A DNA stretch of 64,000 bases from Serripes groenlandicus (lineage: Eukaryota; Mollusca; Bivalvia; Cardiida; Cardiidae), in NCBI GenBank assembly GCA_031761405.1, contig JASEVX010000003.1, positions 117,932,849 to 117,996,848 on the forward strand. Reading direction: 5' to 3'. Positions 44,209 through 55,027 of this stretch are shown here, piece after piece. A program made the translations under genes and the position numbers. How positions within the stretch are numbered: the stretch's first letter is position 1; each line of letters starts with the position of its first letter. The notes beneath the pieces were generated by a model. That model saw only the letters and a list, made by a program, of their open reading frames with translations. It was not told the DNA's origin and ran no database searches.

Positions 44209-46093
44209 CCGTCAGTTTTGACTATAAGCTCGTGTTTCCCCATATCATTAACATTTGAAATTTGTCAAAGACATCTTTTTCTCCATTCAGTGGTTCTAGT
44301 AAGAAGTTCTCTAGTTCCTTTGGTGTTGGAGTTTTCTCTTTCTTACAGTCACATGTCTCCGAGCCATTACATTCTCCTGAATGCCAACTCTTGGTTATTA
44401 CATTATCCAATGGTAGACCTTGTAAAGTGATAGGTAACGTGCATATTTGCTTTAAATGCTTCTCTCCTGGATTTGGATCACTGACATATGTAAGTCTTAC
44501 AAGATTATCCAGCATCAGAATCAAATGGCATTTTCTTAAACTGACCCTTGTTTTGTTAAGCCCTATCGTATTTGTGTACTGTAATTCATGCTGTTTTAGA
44601 TATGTTGCATAATAACATGCATCTGGGTTTGCATCTTTCTTCAATTTTCTTTCAGCTGAAGAGAGACATCCTGTCACACCAGTTGAAGATGTTATATCAA
44701 AAACAGAAGCAACTGCTTTAAACTCAATTAAAAGTTCATTTGTATTATTTTGTTGAAATACACCTAGAATTTTTTTATTGAAAATGTTTAAAAGAGTGTC
44801 ATACAAAACATATAATTTTTTAAGCTTTTGCTTGTAAAATTTAGGTGGTTCAGATGCTTTCTTAACACTTGCTCTATTTATAAACGATTCGAGCAATATC
44901 TGTGTCTCACATGGTACTGACATATACCACTCATGTAAAACATCAAATGTCTGCAAAGTCAAAGGCTGTAACAAACGCACCTCCATACACTTTTCACATA
45001 CAGATTCATTATTCAAATATACAGTGTTTTCTTCTGTAAAATGAAATAGGGGGTTGCCATCCCACATGTAAGTTTTTCCATCTAAAATCCCATTCTCCAC
45101 ATCATCACGTAAGAGGAATCTTGAAGTTATTTTGTCCTCATCGAAGTAGGTTGGAATTAACTCATTGGTCAAAAAATATATCCTCTCTATTCTAACACCA
45201 TGCGTCTTGTATACCTTGTTAAACAATCCTGTACACAAGTCATCTACATTATCATGGTTAAAATGGTCATTTTTTGTTCCGACTACTACCCATATACTGT
45301 TGTCTCTTACAGACGTTGTGATGTCAAAACATGCAACTAGTATATTTGAAATCTCAGGATTTGTACGCACATGTATGAATATATTTATTTCATCTTCGAT
45401 AATTGAGGGTGTATGTCTCTTAAAACAGGTTATTTCCAGTTGCTTTTCTTTTTCTGAACCAATCAATCTAAGTAAGGTATCCTTTGAATGTGCACGTGAA
45501 GCATCAAGCAAGATCTGGGAGCATTCTTTAAAGCAAAGAAGAGATTGGAATTTTTTATATTTTAAATTAAGGACATCTTCATACAGCAAATCATTGATTG
45601 TATCTTGAATAGATTTCGAAAAGTGGTGTTCAAACCAACAAATCTTCTTCCAGGTTTGGTCGGAAAAGTGACTTTTGTGTTCTGTTACTAATGTTGCAAT
45701 GTCAATCTCAGAAAATTGTATCTGCTCGACAAGAGCATGAGCATTGTGTAACTTAGATTTGCTAATCAGTCTATATAAATCTAAAGATGATTTTCTTGTA
45801 TCTTCCAAATTTCCTAAAAGTTCACTTTGTATATCTTTGGTTATGTTATGACACGCATCCGAATGATCACAATTTGCAAAGCAATATTGTAATATAGACT
45901 TTACAGGTACAGTTTCTTTTTCATTCAAGGTATATATACTTCTACGTAAAGACCGCTTCAGATTGAATCTTCTCAAATGTATATCTGTTTTCTTTAAATA
46001 CTTGAAGAAATCCTCAAATAATATGAATTGCTCTGTGCAATTTGTAGTCAAATTTTCTTCACTAAGCACACAGAACTTCTTTAAAAATTTCAT
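44209..46093 (-). CDS. exon 1 of the DUF6589/PIN-like gene
   Basis: The frame is open from the ATG at 46093 to TAG at 44222, 623 residues. The amino part (1-300) is leucine/lysine rich, with cysteine/histidine spots such as CFANCDHSDACH near 90-100. A middle part has CEKCMEVRLLQPLTLQTFDV, and the final third contains LILMLDNLVRLTYVSDPNPG and ITLQGLPLDNVITKSW, then a CNGSETCDCKKE cluster. I read the DNL...LPITLQGLP stretch as resembling the beginning of DUF6589 proteins (from memory, unverified). In-frame TAA lies a few codons before the ATG, directly beside a CAG that could also be a splice acceptor, so further upstream exons cannot be excluded. Thirteen nucleotides after the TAG is a good splice donor in the matching phase, which argues that the stop is a lesion. 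Confidence 0.6.
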
Positions 46094-46280
46094 AACCTGC
46101 AGCTGACCATATTACCTGGCAATGACAGATACAAAAACAACATATTTTAAACAGTTTTTACAAAGTGCACATTTTCATATATAGCAAAGAAGTATGCATG
46201 CTGTATCTTTGAATAAATGCCATGTTACTGGAATGTATTATGTACATCACTTTAAACTCTGTAATTATGATGTAGATCTC

Positions 46281-46506
46281 TTAACACTTCCCTCATACGA
46301 CAATTCAGCAGCAGACGACTTTGAACATATGTCAAAAAATGGATAATCTCTCTAATTATATAGATAACCTATGACTAAAAGTGGAAAACATTGTGTCAAA
46401 AGGAGAAATTGCACGTTTTGTGCAATTTCTTATTTTGTAACTGTGTTTTCATAAAGCCATTTGCTGCAGAAGCATCAGAAAGCGTCTATATGAGGGAAAG
46501 GGTTGA
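46281..46506. mobile_element. MITE-1, variant subfamily, reverse orientation
   Basis: Starts TTAACACTTCCCTCATACGA. The hairpin is AAATTGCACGTTTTGTGCAA. It ends TATGAGGGAAAGGGTTGA. Confidence 0.8.
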
Positions 46507-46647
46507 ATACTTTCCAAATTAAGTATTAAATAAAGTAAAATGTTACTTATTCACATGAAGCAAGTTTTTTTTCTCTGTGCAGTCCAGAATGATATGCAAG
46601 ACTAAAAGTTAGTTATTGCTCATATTGAGAAAATAATATCAAGCATG

Positions 46648-46814
46648 TATAACCCTTTCCCGAATATAATGCCCTTTCAGTAGACGACTTTTGAAAACTG
46701 GCCAAAGGACATTTATTTAATGTTTAAATTTTTACTTTTACAAGTTTATCATATTTTAAAGCAATGTTTCCAAAGTCTTCAGCTGCAGATTTGTTGTATG
46801 CGGGAAAGGGTAAA
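46648..46814. mobile_element. MITE-1, internally deleted
   Basis: ATAACCCTTTCCCGAATATA and GTATGCGGGAAAGGGTAA; the hairpin is missing. Confidence 0.65.
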
Positions 46815-47737
46815 ACTTAGCGGCCCATTTGCTGTGCTTACTAATTCCCATGCGAAATTGAACTTTGATGGATCCTTAGCAGATAAAGTTTGAAAAACAT
46901 TGTGGTAAAAACAGAAAATTATAATAATGAGCAATTTTGTTTTTGTAACATTCTTTTCAATTCACCCTTAAGTGTATAATTTGTCTGCTATTATTTTTAT
47001 GTTGGAGAGGTTAAAACATTAAAATAGTAAACAATTTGCCGGGATACATTGTAGCGAAAATGATTAAGGTATTGAAAGTATAAAGCTAGACTTACTGGAA
47101 TGAAAGTGTCACCGGGGGGATATTTTCACTTATGTAATGTATGTAACTGGGGAATTTCACTATAATCATTTACTATCATGCGTCCATTCTCACTTTTTAA
47201 CTTCTACAACATTACTCTATTATTCACAACAACTATTCAATCAATATTTCCCTACTCCACGTTATAATAATTTGTCTTAATTTCACTTTAATAACTTCTA
47301 TTTGTAATTTCCAAAGTTCCTTAACTTATCTATAATTTCCAAAGTCTTTCTTCTGTAGCCAAAGTTCCTAAAATTGTTCCTCCTTTCTTAACTTTTTTAC
47401 AACTCATCTCATTTTGCTTTTATAAGGAGACATATGACAATTTGGTCCCATGACTCCACCTACCTTTTCGTATACATCAAAGTAAAGTAGCACCTACGTA
47501 TCATTTATGACCAGACCTTAAAATCAGGGCCCATACTGTTAACAGATCTACTTGATTAGTTCATAGATAATCTTATGAACATGAACCAGATGCCATGCGC
47601 CATCTTGACTTATCAAGTTATCTTTTATTATATAATTCATATTCATAAAAAACAATCAACTAAAATATACTAAAAACTTCCTTTGTGACAAAAGCATTCA
47701 AGAAAAGACAAACTGAGGAGATTATCATTAAAACTAA
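46815..47737. other. upstream flank of the DUF6589/PIN-like gene; no gene seen
   Basis: AT-rich; several short TTCC/AACTTAT-rich stretches at 47200-47400. No terminal repeat matching the other flank was found. Confidence 0.4.
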
Positions 47738-47932
47738 TCCCCTCTGCATCAGACGGATTTTTGAAATCATAGTGACAAAAGAAGAATTTGCTCAAAACGA
47801 GTAATTTCTCCTTTTGCCACAATGTTTTCCACTTTTAGTCATAGGTTATCCATTCAATTATAGAGATTTCAATTCGACAAAATATGTTTAAAGTTGCCTG
47901 TTGCATAATTGTCGTATGAGGGAAAAGGTTGA
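47738..47932. mobile_element. MITE-1, variant subfamily, left end lost
   Basis: CAGACGGATTTTTGAAATCA, hairpin TTTGCTCAAAACGAGTAA, right end GTATGAGGGAAAAGGTTGA. Confidence 0.7.
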
Positions 47933-48518
47933 GGAGATTAAATTAGAAATAACAAAAATAAGGAATGGAATTGGAAAAAAATAAGTCCAACATAAATTAG
48001 AATTAAAAATTAAGATTTACAAAAACCCAACCTCCAGTCAGATGGACATTATATAAACAACAAAATACAAAATTACTCAATGGTTAAAACATCTTATTAG
48101 CGATTTCAAATACAGAATCCAAAAGTGTGTTGTTTAAAATAAAAGGAATTACAGGACACAGGAGATTCTAAAGTGTTATCAGTGAATCGAATAAACATTG
48201 ACCATGGCTAATTGAATGGGGGGTCAAGTTGTCTTCATTATCTTGGTTAACTGTTAGCCTTTCAATTTAATGGGATGTCATGCTGTGCTTAGAAACTGGC
48301 ATTTTCTGAGGAAACTTGTATAAGAGAACATAGTGATTTGGTTACATTCGAAATTATATCCAGTTTGTTCCCAATATGTTCTGAAAGTAAACAGAAGTAA
48401 TACATTAACAACATTCTATATTAATTGTGATAACAGCAGCAAAAGGTTTACTTTGTTTTCTTTTGTTATGGATGCCGAGGAATATCGCTGTATTGCCTAG
48501 CTCTACGGACACCGATAG
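47933..48518. other. AT-rich intergenic sequence
   Basis: No gene or repeat recognised. Confidence 0.35.
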
Positions 48519-48767
48519 GATGGGGTTTAATGCCGTTTTCAACCATTTTTTCAGTCCTATCACGGCGGCCATTTCACATACTCATATGTTTCCTGGTTTT
48601 CTCACACCAGTACTCCAAACAAACTACTTTCCAAGAAACTGGCAGCTTTTTGACATACATTGTTAATCCATTGGTGGAAGACGAATGATGCTTGTCACAA
48701 TGACTTTTGTCAAACGACAAAAATAATGTTGGCCGAGATTGGTTTCGAACTCACAACCCCTGGATTT
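48519..48767 (-). mobile_element. SINE-A, head-truncated
   Basis: GGGGTTTAATGCCGTTTTCA, CACGGCGGCCATTTCACATA and ATGTTGGCCGAGATTGGTTT up to CACAACCCCTGGATT, where the head stops. Confidence 0.8.
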
Positions 48768-48846
48768 CGATCACATTGAATACTCGTACTGTCCGGGTTG
48801 TGGCATGACCGTTCGTCGACAGCTTCTAGGATCCTATTTATTTGTA

Positions 48847-49076
48847 TTAACCCTTTCCCTCATACGTCAATTCTGCAGCAGACGACTTTGAACGTATTTT
48901 GTCAAAACATAGAAAATCTCCATAATTGAATGGATAACCTATGACAAAAAGTGGAAAACATTGTGGCAAAAGGAAAAATTGCACGTTTTGTGCAATTTCT
49001 TCTTTTGTCACTATGTTTTCAAAAAGCCGTCTGCTGCAGAGGCGTCAGAAAGCGTCTATATGAGGGAAAGGGTTAA
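48847..49076. mobile_element. MITE-1, variant subfamily, near-consensus, reverse orientation
   Basis: TTAACCCTTTCCCTCATACG to TATGAGGGAAAGGGTTAA. The hairpin AAATTGCACGTTTTGTGCAA is perfect and extended by GTGGCAAAAGGA / TTCTTTTGTCAC. Confidence 0.9.
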
Positions 49077-50415
49077 CAAGAGATCGGACATCGGATTACC
49101 TTATCAGATTGCGTAGACGCGCACACTGATCTGAATCTTGGTTGGTCGCAAAGTCTTGAGTTGTTGTATTAAGGGGGTTCATTTGTGATTTGAATAAATA
49201 GAATATCTGTCTGTTCTCGGTGTAAAATTCAGGTTTCTCGTCATAGAAAAAAACATTTATTCAAGCTTCGCACTCGTATTAGTATGAAATGTAACTCATT
49301 TCGGGGATGATAAAACTCGACAATTAAATAACATGTTTAAATCAAAGTACTCAGGAGTACTGAAAGTTGGGTTCACATGAAAACCCGAAAGATTAAATAA
49401 ATTCAAAGATGTTGAAAGTACTAGGAAAACGTGGATAGTGGTGTGTGCAGGGTAACAAAAAAATGATAAGGGTCAGTATTCTGCTAATTTTGTTTCGTTA
49501 ACACGCTTGCTGGATACAAAGTAATAAAATAAACTGTTTTTAGTTAATAGAAATGTATATTGGATTTGTTTGGGCTTTTAAGCATAAGAATATTCAAATC
49601 ACGAAATAGAAAGTGCGCTAAAGTATCAACTCAAATTGAACATAACCTGGACACTTTACATAATAATGTTTCTGTATTTACATACGACGTAAAACATTGC
49701 ATAGAAGAAAATCGATAATGCTTTACTCCGCTAAATGAATTATAAATTCCTATGTGTTTGAGTGACTGCGTAAATGTAACTTATATTCTTTAATAAAAAA
49801 CAACATATTGGATAGTTTTCGGCAGGATATTTATTTATCCCAAAGGGAAAGCGAAAACAAGCCTTGAAATCGGATCCCTCCGACAATACTGAGTATGGTC
49901 ACATGTATGTGACTCGGTTGTCTCCCCACGGAAGAAACCGAATTTCGTTTAACATGCAAATTATCTACTGAATCAAAACTTTAAATGTTTGAATTCCAGG
50001 CGGATGTTTTCAACAGTAACTGCGTATTTGCCTGTTTTGATTATTCAATATGAATTTGGAAGCTTTTTTACATATTTTTGGCGACTGCCATTTTATAGCT
50101 GATGTAGCCTAATTTGACTTAAGAAAATATCACAAACGCAAGAGGCGTGAAAATCACGGCTGGATAAGCATTGTAACCCTTTACCTGATACCGACGACTT
50201 ATGACGCTCCTTAACTACAATTATACATTTATACATTTGAATAAAACATGTGGGAAAAATGAATGTCAGTTATAATGAACGCTTTATATATGGTCTTTCC
50301 CAGAATATTAACAACTCTGTTGTCAACCTTGTTATTAGTTTTCACTTTCTCGTATGTGTTGTTTTGAATGCATGTAATATTCTATATGTCCAATTCTGGT
50401 AACCGGTTAAAATGA
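49077..50415. other. repeat-poor intergenic stretch; no gene seen
   Basis: AT-rich, no frame above background. No tandem or inverted repeat recognised. Confidence 0.4.
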
Positions 50416-50824
50416 CATAACCCTTTTCCACATAGAGACACCTTCTGACGCATCTGTAGCAGATAATTTTGAAAACACTAAATATCTCCAATTGACACTA
50501 TGTTTTCAACTGTTTTCAATAAAAAAAAAAATATATTTAACTCTTTCAGCGCCAAAGGCAATATTGAGCTTTTTGCAAACAATGCAGATTCAGGTGAGTC
50601 AGCTCGTAACGAGCTGTCTCACCTGAAATATGCATTGTTTGGCTGTGAGTTATAAAAATATTCCAAAAATCCTATAACATGAAAATAGAGTCGTCCGAGT
50701 TTGAACATGGAAGAGTCTACTTTAAACAATTCGGCGCTGAAAGGGTTAAAGATCGTTTCAATAGTATTGGCAGAATGTTTCAAAGTCGTTTGTTGCCGAT
50801 TCGTTGTACGTTGGAAAAGAGTTA
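50416..50824. mobile_element. MITE-1 host split by MITE-2 (second case)
   Basis: CATAACCCTTTTCCACATAG to ATGTTTTCAACTGTTTTC on the left, and CAAAGTCGTTTGTTGCCGAT to TTGGAAAAGAGTTA on the right. Confidence 0.75.
50537..50749. mobile_element. MITE-2 nested in MITE-1, perfect palindrome
   Basis: TTAACTCTTTCAGCGCCAAA to TCGGCGCTGAAAGGGTTAA. A 15-bp-arm palindrome lies at about 50593-50623 with a one-base centre. Orientation is opposite to the 30.2-kb copy. Confidence 0.9.
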
Positions 50825-51986
50825 CGTATACTGGCTTTACAAGGTCGTCAGATACGTTCATCGATATTTGGTAAACAAACATTTATCTATATGTCTGTGA
50901 AGTTGTTTACTTTATATCATAAATGTTAGCGCACCACACTAAAACCGATCTATGAAACGACGGATCGGATCAGACTGAATAAAAACTCTTACATATAAAC
51001 TTTAAAAAGTCTATCAAGCAATCACTCGTTCTTAATCTGATACGGGCGACATTAAACGCCACTTTTGCAGATGACTTTTGAAAATGTATGTTGTGAAAAG
51101 GGGGAAATTATGAGAAAAAATCCTCATTTTTCCACTATGCTGCCAGGTCTGCAGATTAAAGTTTCTGCCAAAGTGTTCCGTCGTAAAATGTTGATAAAGT
51201 GTTTCTAAAGCCAACGACACTAAAATATCATATTAGTTAAACGCTAAACAATGTGTTCTGTTCCAGGCTCTGCCATTTATTATTTCTATTCATAGATAAC
51301 GGTTCTAGTAATGAACTGAAGGTCTATGTGGGAAGGAAGCCAAAACGTACTGGTGTGCGAGGGCCACAAAACACACACTATATTTGAAATATTGTCGAAA
51401 ATGGGGTTAAATTCAAACTAATCAATCTAACTACTTGACTACGTGTTTCATCCATTACCCTAAGAAACAATAATTTCATAATTAAAGGAATTTATCCATG
51501 TAAACACGATTGTAGAATCCAATCACATACATTAAAGGGTTATCCGTAACATAGACATTAACCCATGGTGGAATTTCGGTTAATGTGGGAACTATTTCAT
51601 ATCAATTTATCTATAATTTGTTATTTAACTTTTATTTATTCTATGACGAGTATATCTTGGGATTGTTGTTTGATAAGAAAATATTTATTTCATCGGGTTT
51701 TTCAAAATCGAATTACTAAATGCTTTAACTATTATTCATCTAATGAATTATGACGTGTGAAACAGGTTTCAGCCAGTTCAAATATCACATAATGGATTCC
51801 GAAATACTTTATTATCCATCGTCGTTATTAGTCATCAAATTATTGCAGTTGTATTTGACAAGTTTCGGCCACTAATTTAGGCCAGTTTTCACGATTCTGC
51901 AACAGACGGACTCTGGCAAACAATATGTAAAGAAGAAACTGATCAGAACTCTGTGATAAAATATGGTCTACCGTTACAATTTTTTG
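50825..51986. other. intergenic sequence; no gene
   Basis: Only a weak MITE-1-like remnant at 51055-51140 (TTTGCAGATGACTTTTGAAA). Confidence 0.4.
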
Positions 51987-52104
51987 TTAACCCTTGTCCA
52001 CATATAGACGCTTTCTGACGCATCTGCAGCAGACGACTTTTTAAATCATTATGGCAAAAGGAGGAATTTCTCATTATGAGCAATCTCTCCATTTGCCACA
52101 ATGA
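51987..52104. mobile_element. MITE-1, left part, split by the LINE
   Basis: TTAACCCTTGTCCACATATA to the hairpin ATTTCTCATTATGAGCAATC and CCACAATGA. The matching right part is at 55532-55614. Confidence 0.8.
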
Positions 52105-52106
52105 AT

Positions 52107-52422
52107 TGAATTTGATTCAATACAATAATACAATACAATACAATACAATCTCTTTATTGCCTCCTATGTAGGAGATATCGTACAATATGCGCACATTAAA
52201 CAAATATATGAAAAAGAATAAGAAATGTACACAAACAAATGAACAAATGAACGAACGAGCAAAACATGAATAACATGAATAAACTCAAATACAGTACATG
52301 TAGACATGATAAATAAAAGGGGGGGGGGGGGGGGGAAGGGGTGTGTGAAATAAATCAGAATGATATCTCAAGTATCTATTGATTATATGCATACCCAGAT
52401 GTATTGAAATGTATTTTCATTA
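52107..52422 (-). other. LINE 3' UTR, hairpin and pentamer tail
   Basis: Includes a 17-nt poly(G) run (52319-52335), the inverted repeat CTCCTACATAGGAG at about 52161-52174, an AATAAA on the minus strand just after it and (ATTGT)n at the very end. A 3' hairpin plus short tandem tail is typical of LINEs whose reverse transcriptase recognises the RNA 3' end. Confidence 0.75.
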
Positions 52423-52917
52423 CTAGAGATACATTTTAAGACACTGGTATATGTAATTAAAGGTTATTTCTAGAAATGCCTTTCTTTGTAATTCTATTGG
52501 TAGAGTTATTATCGGCGCACCTAACATGCTAAGCGTGAATGAGTAGCTATCTAGAGCGTATATATCGTGTGCGAAGGATCTGCTACAATTTCTGATTAGT
52601 GTGGATTTTAATTTTTGCTTCAGTCCTACAATGACATGACAATCAGAAAGTCTGTGTACTAACTCTTCTTGTTGTGGTTGATTACATATAGTGCAGACAG
52701 TATTGATACATAATGTTGGGCGTGACCATAGCTTAGCTACCGCACTCATGATAGGTCGAAAGGTACTGACATTTGATACCTTGTAAACAATGCAAGGTTC
52801 AATGCAAGGCTGCAGCGTATGAAAAAACAGGAAATCTGGGTGAGTCGACAAACGTTCGTTTAGTAGGAATTGTTCCGCGGGTGTGAACAACATTACGTAC
52901 AGTGGACTTCCATGCAC
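52423..52917 (-). pseudogene. LINE C-terminal region with zinc knuckle
   Basis: 164 codons, ending the LINE protein at TAA (52423). CTICNQPQQEELVHRLSDC gives a C-x2-C-x8-H-x4-C knuckle, usual at the end of non-LTR retrotransposon proteins, probably nucleic-acid binding. Confidence 0.85.
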
Positions 52918-53135
52918 ATTTAGACGGCAGTGAATTAGTCTGAAAATAGTTGTTCAGAATTGAGTGGAGGTTATACTTGTTGACTATATGACATACATCT
53001 GGGACGAAACCAAGAGTAACTGAACTTTTGTCTGACATGTACATATAGTACTTCTTGACAAAAATTTCTTTCGTTATACAAGAATCTGGTAGCTCCAGTA
53101 TTTTGTGAAGGAACATCAATTTCCTCTTATCGATT
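52799..53135 (-). pseudogene. LINE C-terminal region, first part
   Basis: Continues DKRKLMFLHKILELPDSC and then VTLGFVPDVCHIVNKYNLHS, FQTNSLPSKCAWKSTV. This is a conserved post-RT region in this kind of LINE. The frame shifts after KCAWKSTVRNV. Confidence 0.8.
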
Positions 53136-53245
53136 GTGCTTGATAGGGCGTTTTACGCCGTTTTCAACATCATATATGTCAAATCACACGCACTGTTCAC
53201 ATACCCATGCGTCCTGGGTGATTCAACCCAGCTACTCAATAGTAC
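53136..53245 (-). mobile_element. SINE fragment inserted in the LINE
   Basis: AGGGCGTTTTACGCCGTTTT, CACGCACTGTTCACATACCC and AACCCAGCTACTCAATAGTA match the 3' half of SINE-A/SINE-B-type elements. The LINE protein reads ...IFSTI on one side and STIDKRKLMF on the other, so the STI codons are duplicated. Confidence 0.7.
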
Positions 53246-53750
53246 TGAAAATACTGTGACAAAGGGAGCAATTGCCCGCCCTATACAGACCGAGCATTGA
53301 CTCCGCCATGTCAGATCTGGTTCTTCGAGAGAACCCTTGTATCTTTTTCGCGACATAATGCTGGAATGTTTGGAGATGTTTCACATCAGCGGTAGTCATA
53401 TTACTCCAAATCTCTGCTCCGTACAGGAGGATAGGGAGTATAATTTTGCAATATAAAATTGTGGAAACCATTGGATTGACTCCTTGAGGATTGAAACCTT
53501 GCCCAACCATGGAGAAAAGGGCATTACGGGCTTTTTGAATCCTGTCATTGATACGTTTACTCAGTTTCATGTTCGAATCGTGAGTAATTCCTAGGTGGCT
53601 TAAGGATTTTACTTGGGGGATAAAATGCTCGCCATAAATAATTCCGACCGCTGGCGGTTGACGCTTTGTGCTAAACACAATGACATTTGATTTGTTCACG
53701 TTAATATCAATACACCATGTTTTGCAATACTTGTACACGATATCCGTCAT
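53232..53750 (-). pseudogene. LINE reverse transcriptase thumb and connection
   Basis: 172 codons resuming after the poly(G) tract: WCIDINVNKSNVIVFSTKRQ, then LSHLGITHD (thumb), PILLYGAEIWS and a GFSRRTRSDMAESMLGLYR segment. It is interrupted at CHSIFSTI by a SINE fragment. Confidence 0.85.
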
Positions 53751-53764
53751 TTTCTGTAAATTAA

Positions 53765-53797
<33 letters not shown>
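53765..53797. repeat. 33-nt poly(G) tract inside the LINE
   Basis: An uninterrupted run of 33 G on the plus strand between the FADD motif and the thumb region. It breaks the reading frame. Confidence 0.9.
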
Positions 53798-53798
<1 letters not shown>

Positions 53799-53800
53799 AT

Positions 53801-54988
53801 GGCTGTTAATGATATGTCATCAGCAAATGACGGGTTGCTAACCGTTGTAGACAATACCTTTGTTCCTAAGTTGCTGTCTTGTAGTTCAGTTATCAGGGCA
53901 TTGATGTAGACCAGATAGAGGAAAGTGGACATCACCCCTCCCTGACGTACCCCGCGCACCACGTTAAAGGTATCGGACGTATGGTTAGTATAGCGAATTA
54001 AGCAATTTAAATCGGTATAAGAATCACGGATGATTCGAAGGATTTTACCAACGAGTCCCATTCGTCCGAGCTTAAGCATTAGGGATTTATGTCTGACTGT
54101 ATCGAAGGCGCCTTTTTGATCAAGACTAGCGACATAGACGTCACTCTGACGCTCAACGTTGTAGTACACAGTTTCCTGGACGTTGAACGACGTAGTAATA
54201 CAACTTAATTGTTTTTGGAAGCCGTGTTGTTGGGGGCATGGGAATTGACTTTTACAAAGAGATAAATATGCTTGTATTCGATTCAAAAGCAGTTTCTCAA
54301 ATAGTTTACTAAAGCACGGCAAAAGAGAGACAGGACGATAGCTAGAAGGGTCAGATTTGTTTTTTCCTTTGCCCTTGTAGATCGGGATAAGAACGCTAGT
54401 TTGCCACTTTTTAGGTAACTTTTCGTACTTTAGGATAAAGTTGAACAGTAATGTTAGTATATGTACTATCGGTTTGCCTGCGTGTATAACATGCTCGTTA
54501 AGGATACAGTCAATTCCAGGAGATTTACGCTTTTGGAGGATTTTGACTACGCTTTCGATTTCGTCCGTTCTGAATTCGCGTGTAATAGTTTGGACGATTT
54601 GACTTCCGCGGGTATTGAAATAGTTACTGAGTTCATTACTTAAGGGGCTGTTAATGGTATCGTCAGTACAAATATTGTCAAATACATGGGCGAAGTATTC
54701 GCGAAAGCCGTTAGTTACTTCATGTGTTTCAAATGTACTCTCTCCAACTACTATTTGTGAGCAAGTGTCGAAGTTTTTACCACTTTTCTGACGAAGCAGC
54801 TTCCAGAATACCCTATAGTCTAGTTCGGCTGCTTTATTGAGTTGGTCGAAAACTGAGTTTTCGTACATTTCGCGGGCGTGTCTTTCTGTACGCCTAAACG
54901 CAGTTTTTGCCTGTTTATAGGACAAGTAAACTTGGGATTGGTCCCTAGGCCTTCCAGATTCGAACCAAATGTTGCGTAGATGAAGCAT
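53801..54988 (-). pseudogene. LINE reverse transcriptase domain
   Basis: About 390 meaningful codons. Seen in order: KSPGIDCILNEHVIHAG, SSYRPVSLLPCFSKLFEKLL, QHGFQKQLSC, SLDQKGAFDTVRHKSLMLKL (motif A aspartate), GVRQGGVMSTFLYLVYIN and SNPSFADDISL (motif C, FADD). The frame then runs into poly-proline encoded by the C tract. The catalytic residues are intact in this part. Confidence 0.92.
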
Positions 54989-55027
54989 TTGTGCATACGA
55001 TTGCTTTACCTCAGAAGACCAATGGGG

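Larger units (their letters stand above)
39784..46093 (-). pseudogene. three-exon gene or transposon relic: DUF6589-like region plus PIN/XPG-like nuclease
   Basis: Four long minus-strand frames belong together. Exon 1 ends at 44209 (donor GTTAGT), exon 2 is 43668-43783 (acceptor TTTTTTTCAG, donor GTAAGT), and exon 3 starts at 43013 (acceptor TATCTTTTCAG). Phases match at both introns: phase 1, then phase 0. Within this joined frame are a TAG at 44222-44224, a one-base frameshift near 42290-42300, and a TAA at 40717-40719; everything else stays open for about 2,100 codons. From memory the layout resembles a family widespread in cnidarians and molluscs, with a DUF6589-like middle and a PIN-type nuclease end, often regarded as transposon-related. 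No terminal inverted repeats or duplicated target were found around it. The lesions could be real decay or sequence errors. Function unknown. Confidence 0.65.

Noticed and set aside
44218..45608. Plus-strand frames of 70-147 codons
   Set aside because: They lie opposite exon 1 of the DUF6589/PIN-like gene and lack motifs.
39000..48400. The DUF6589/PIN-like gene as a complete DNA transposon with terminal inverted repeats
   Set aside because: I looked for matching inverted ends and a duplicated target on both flanks and found only MITE-1 copies, which are independent insertions.
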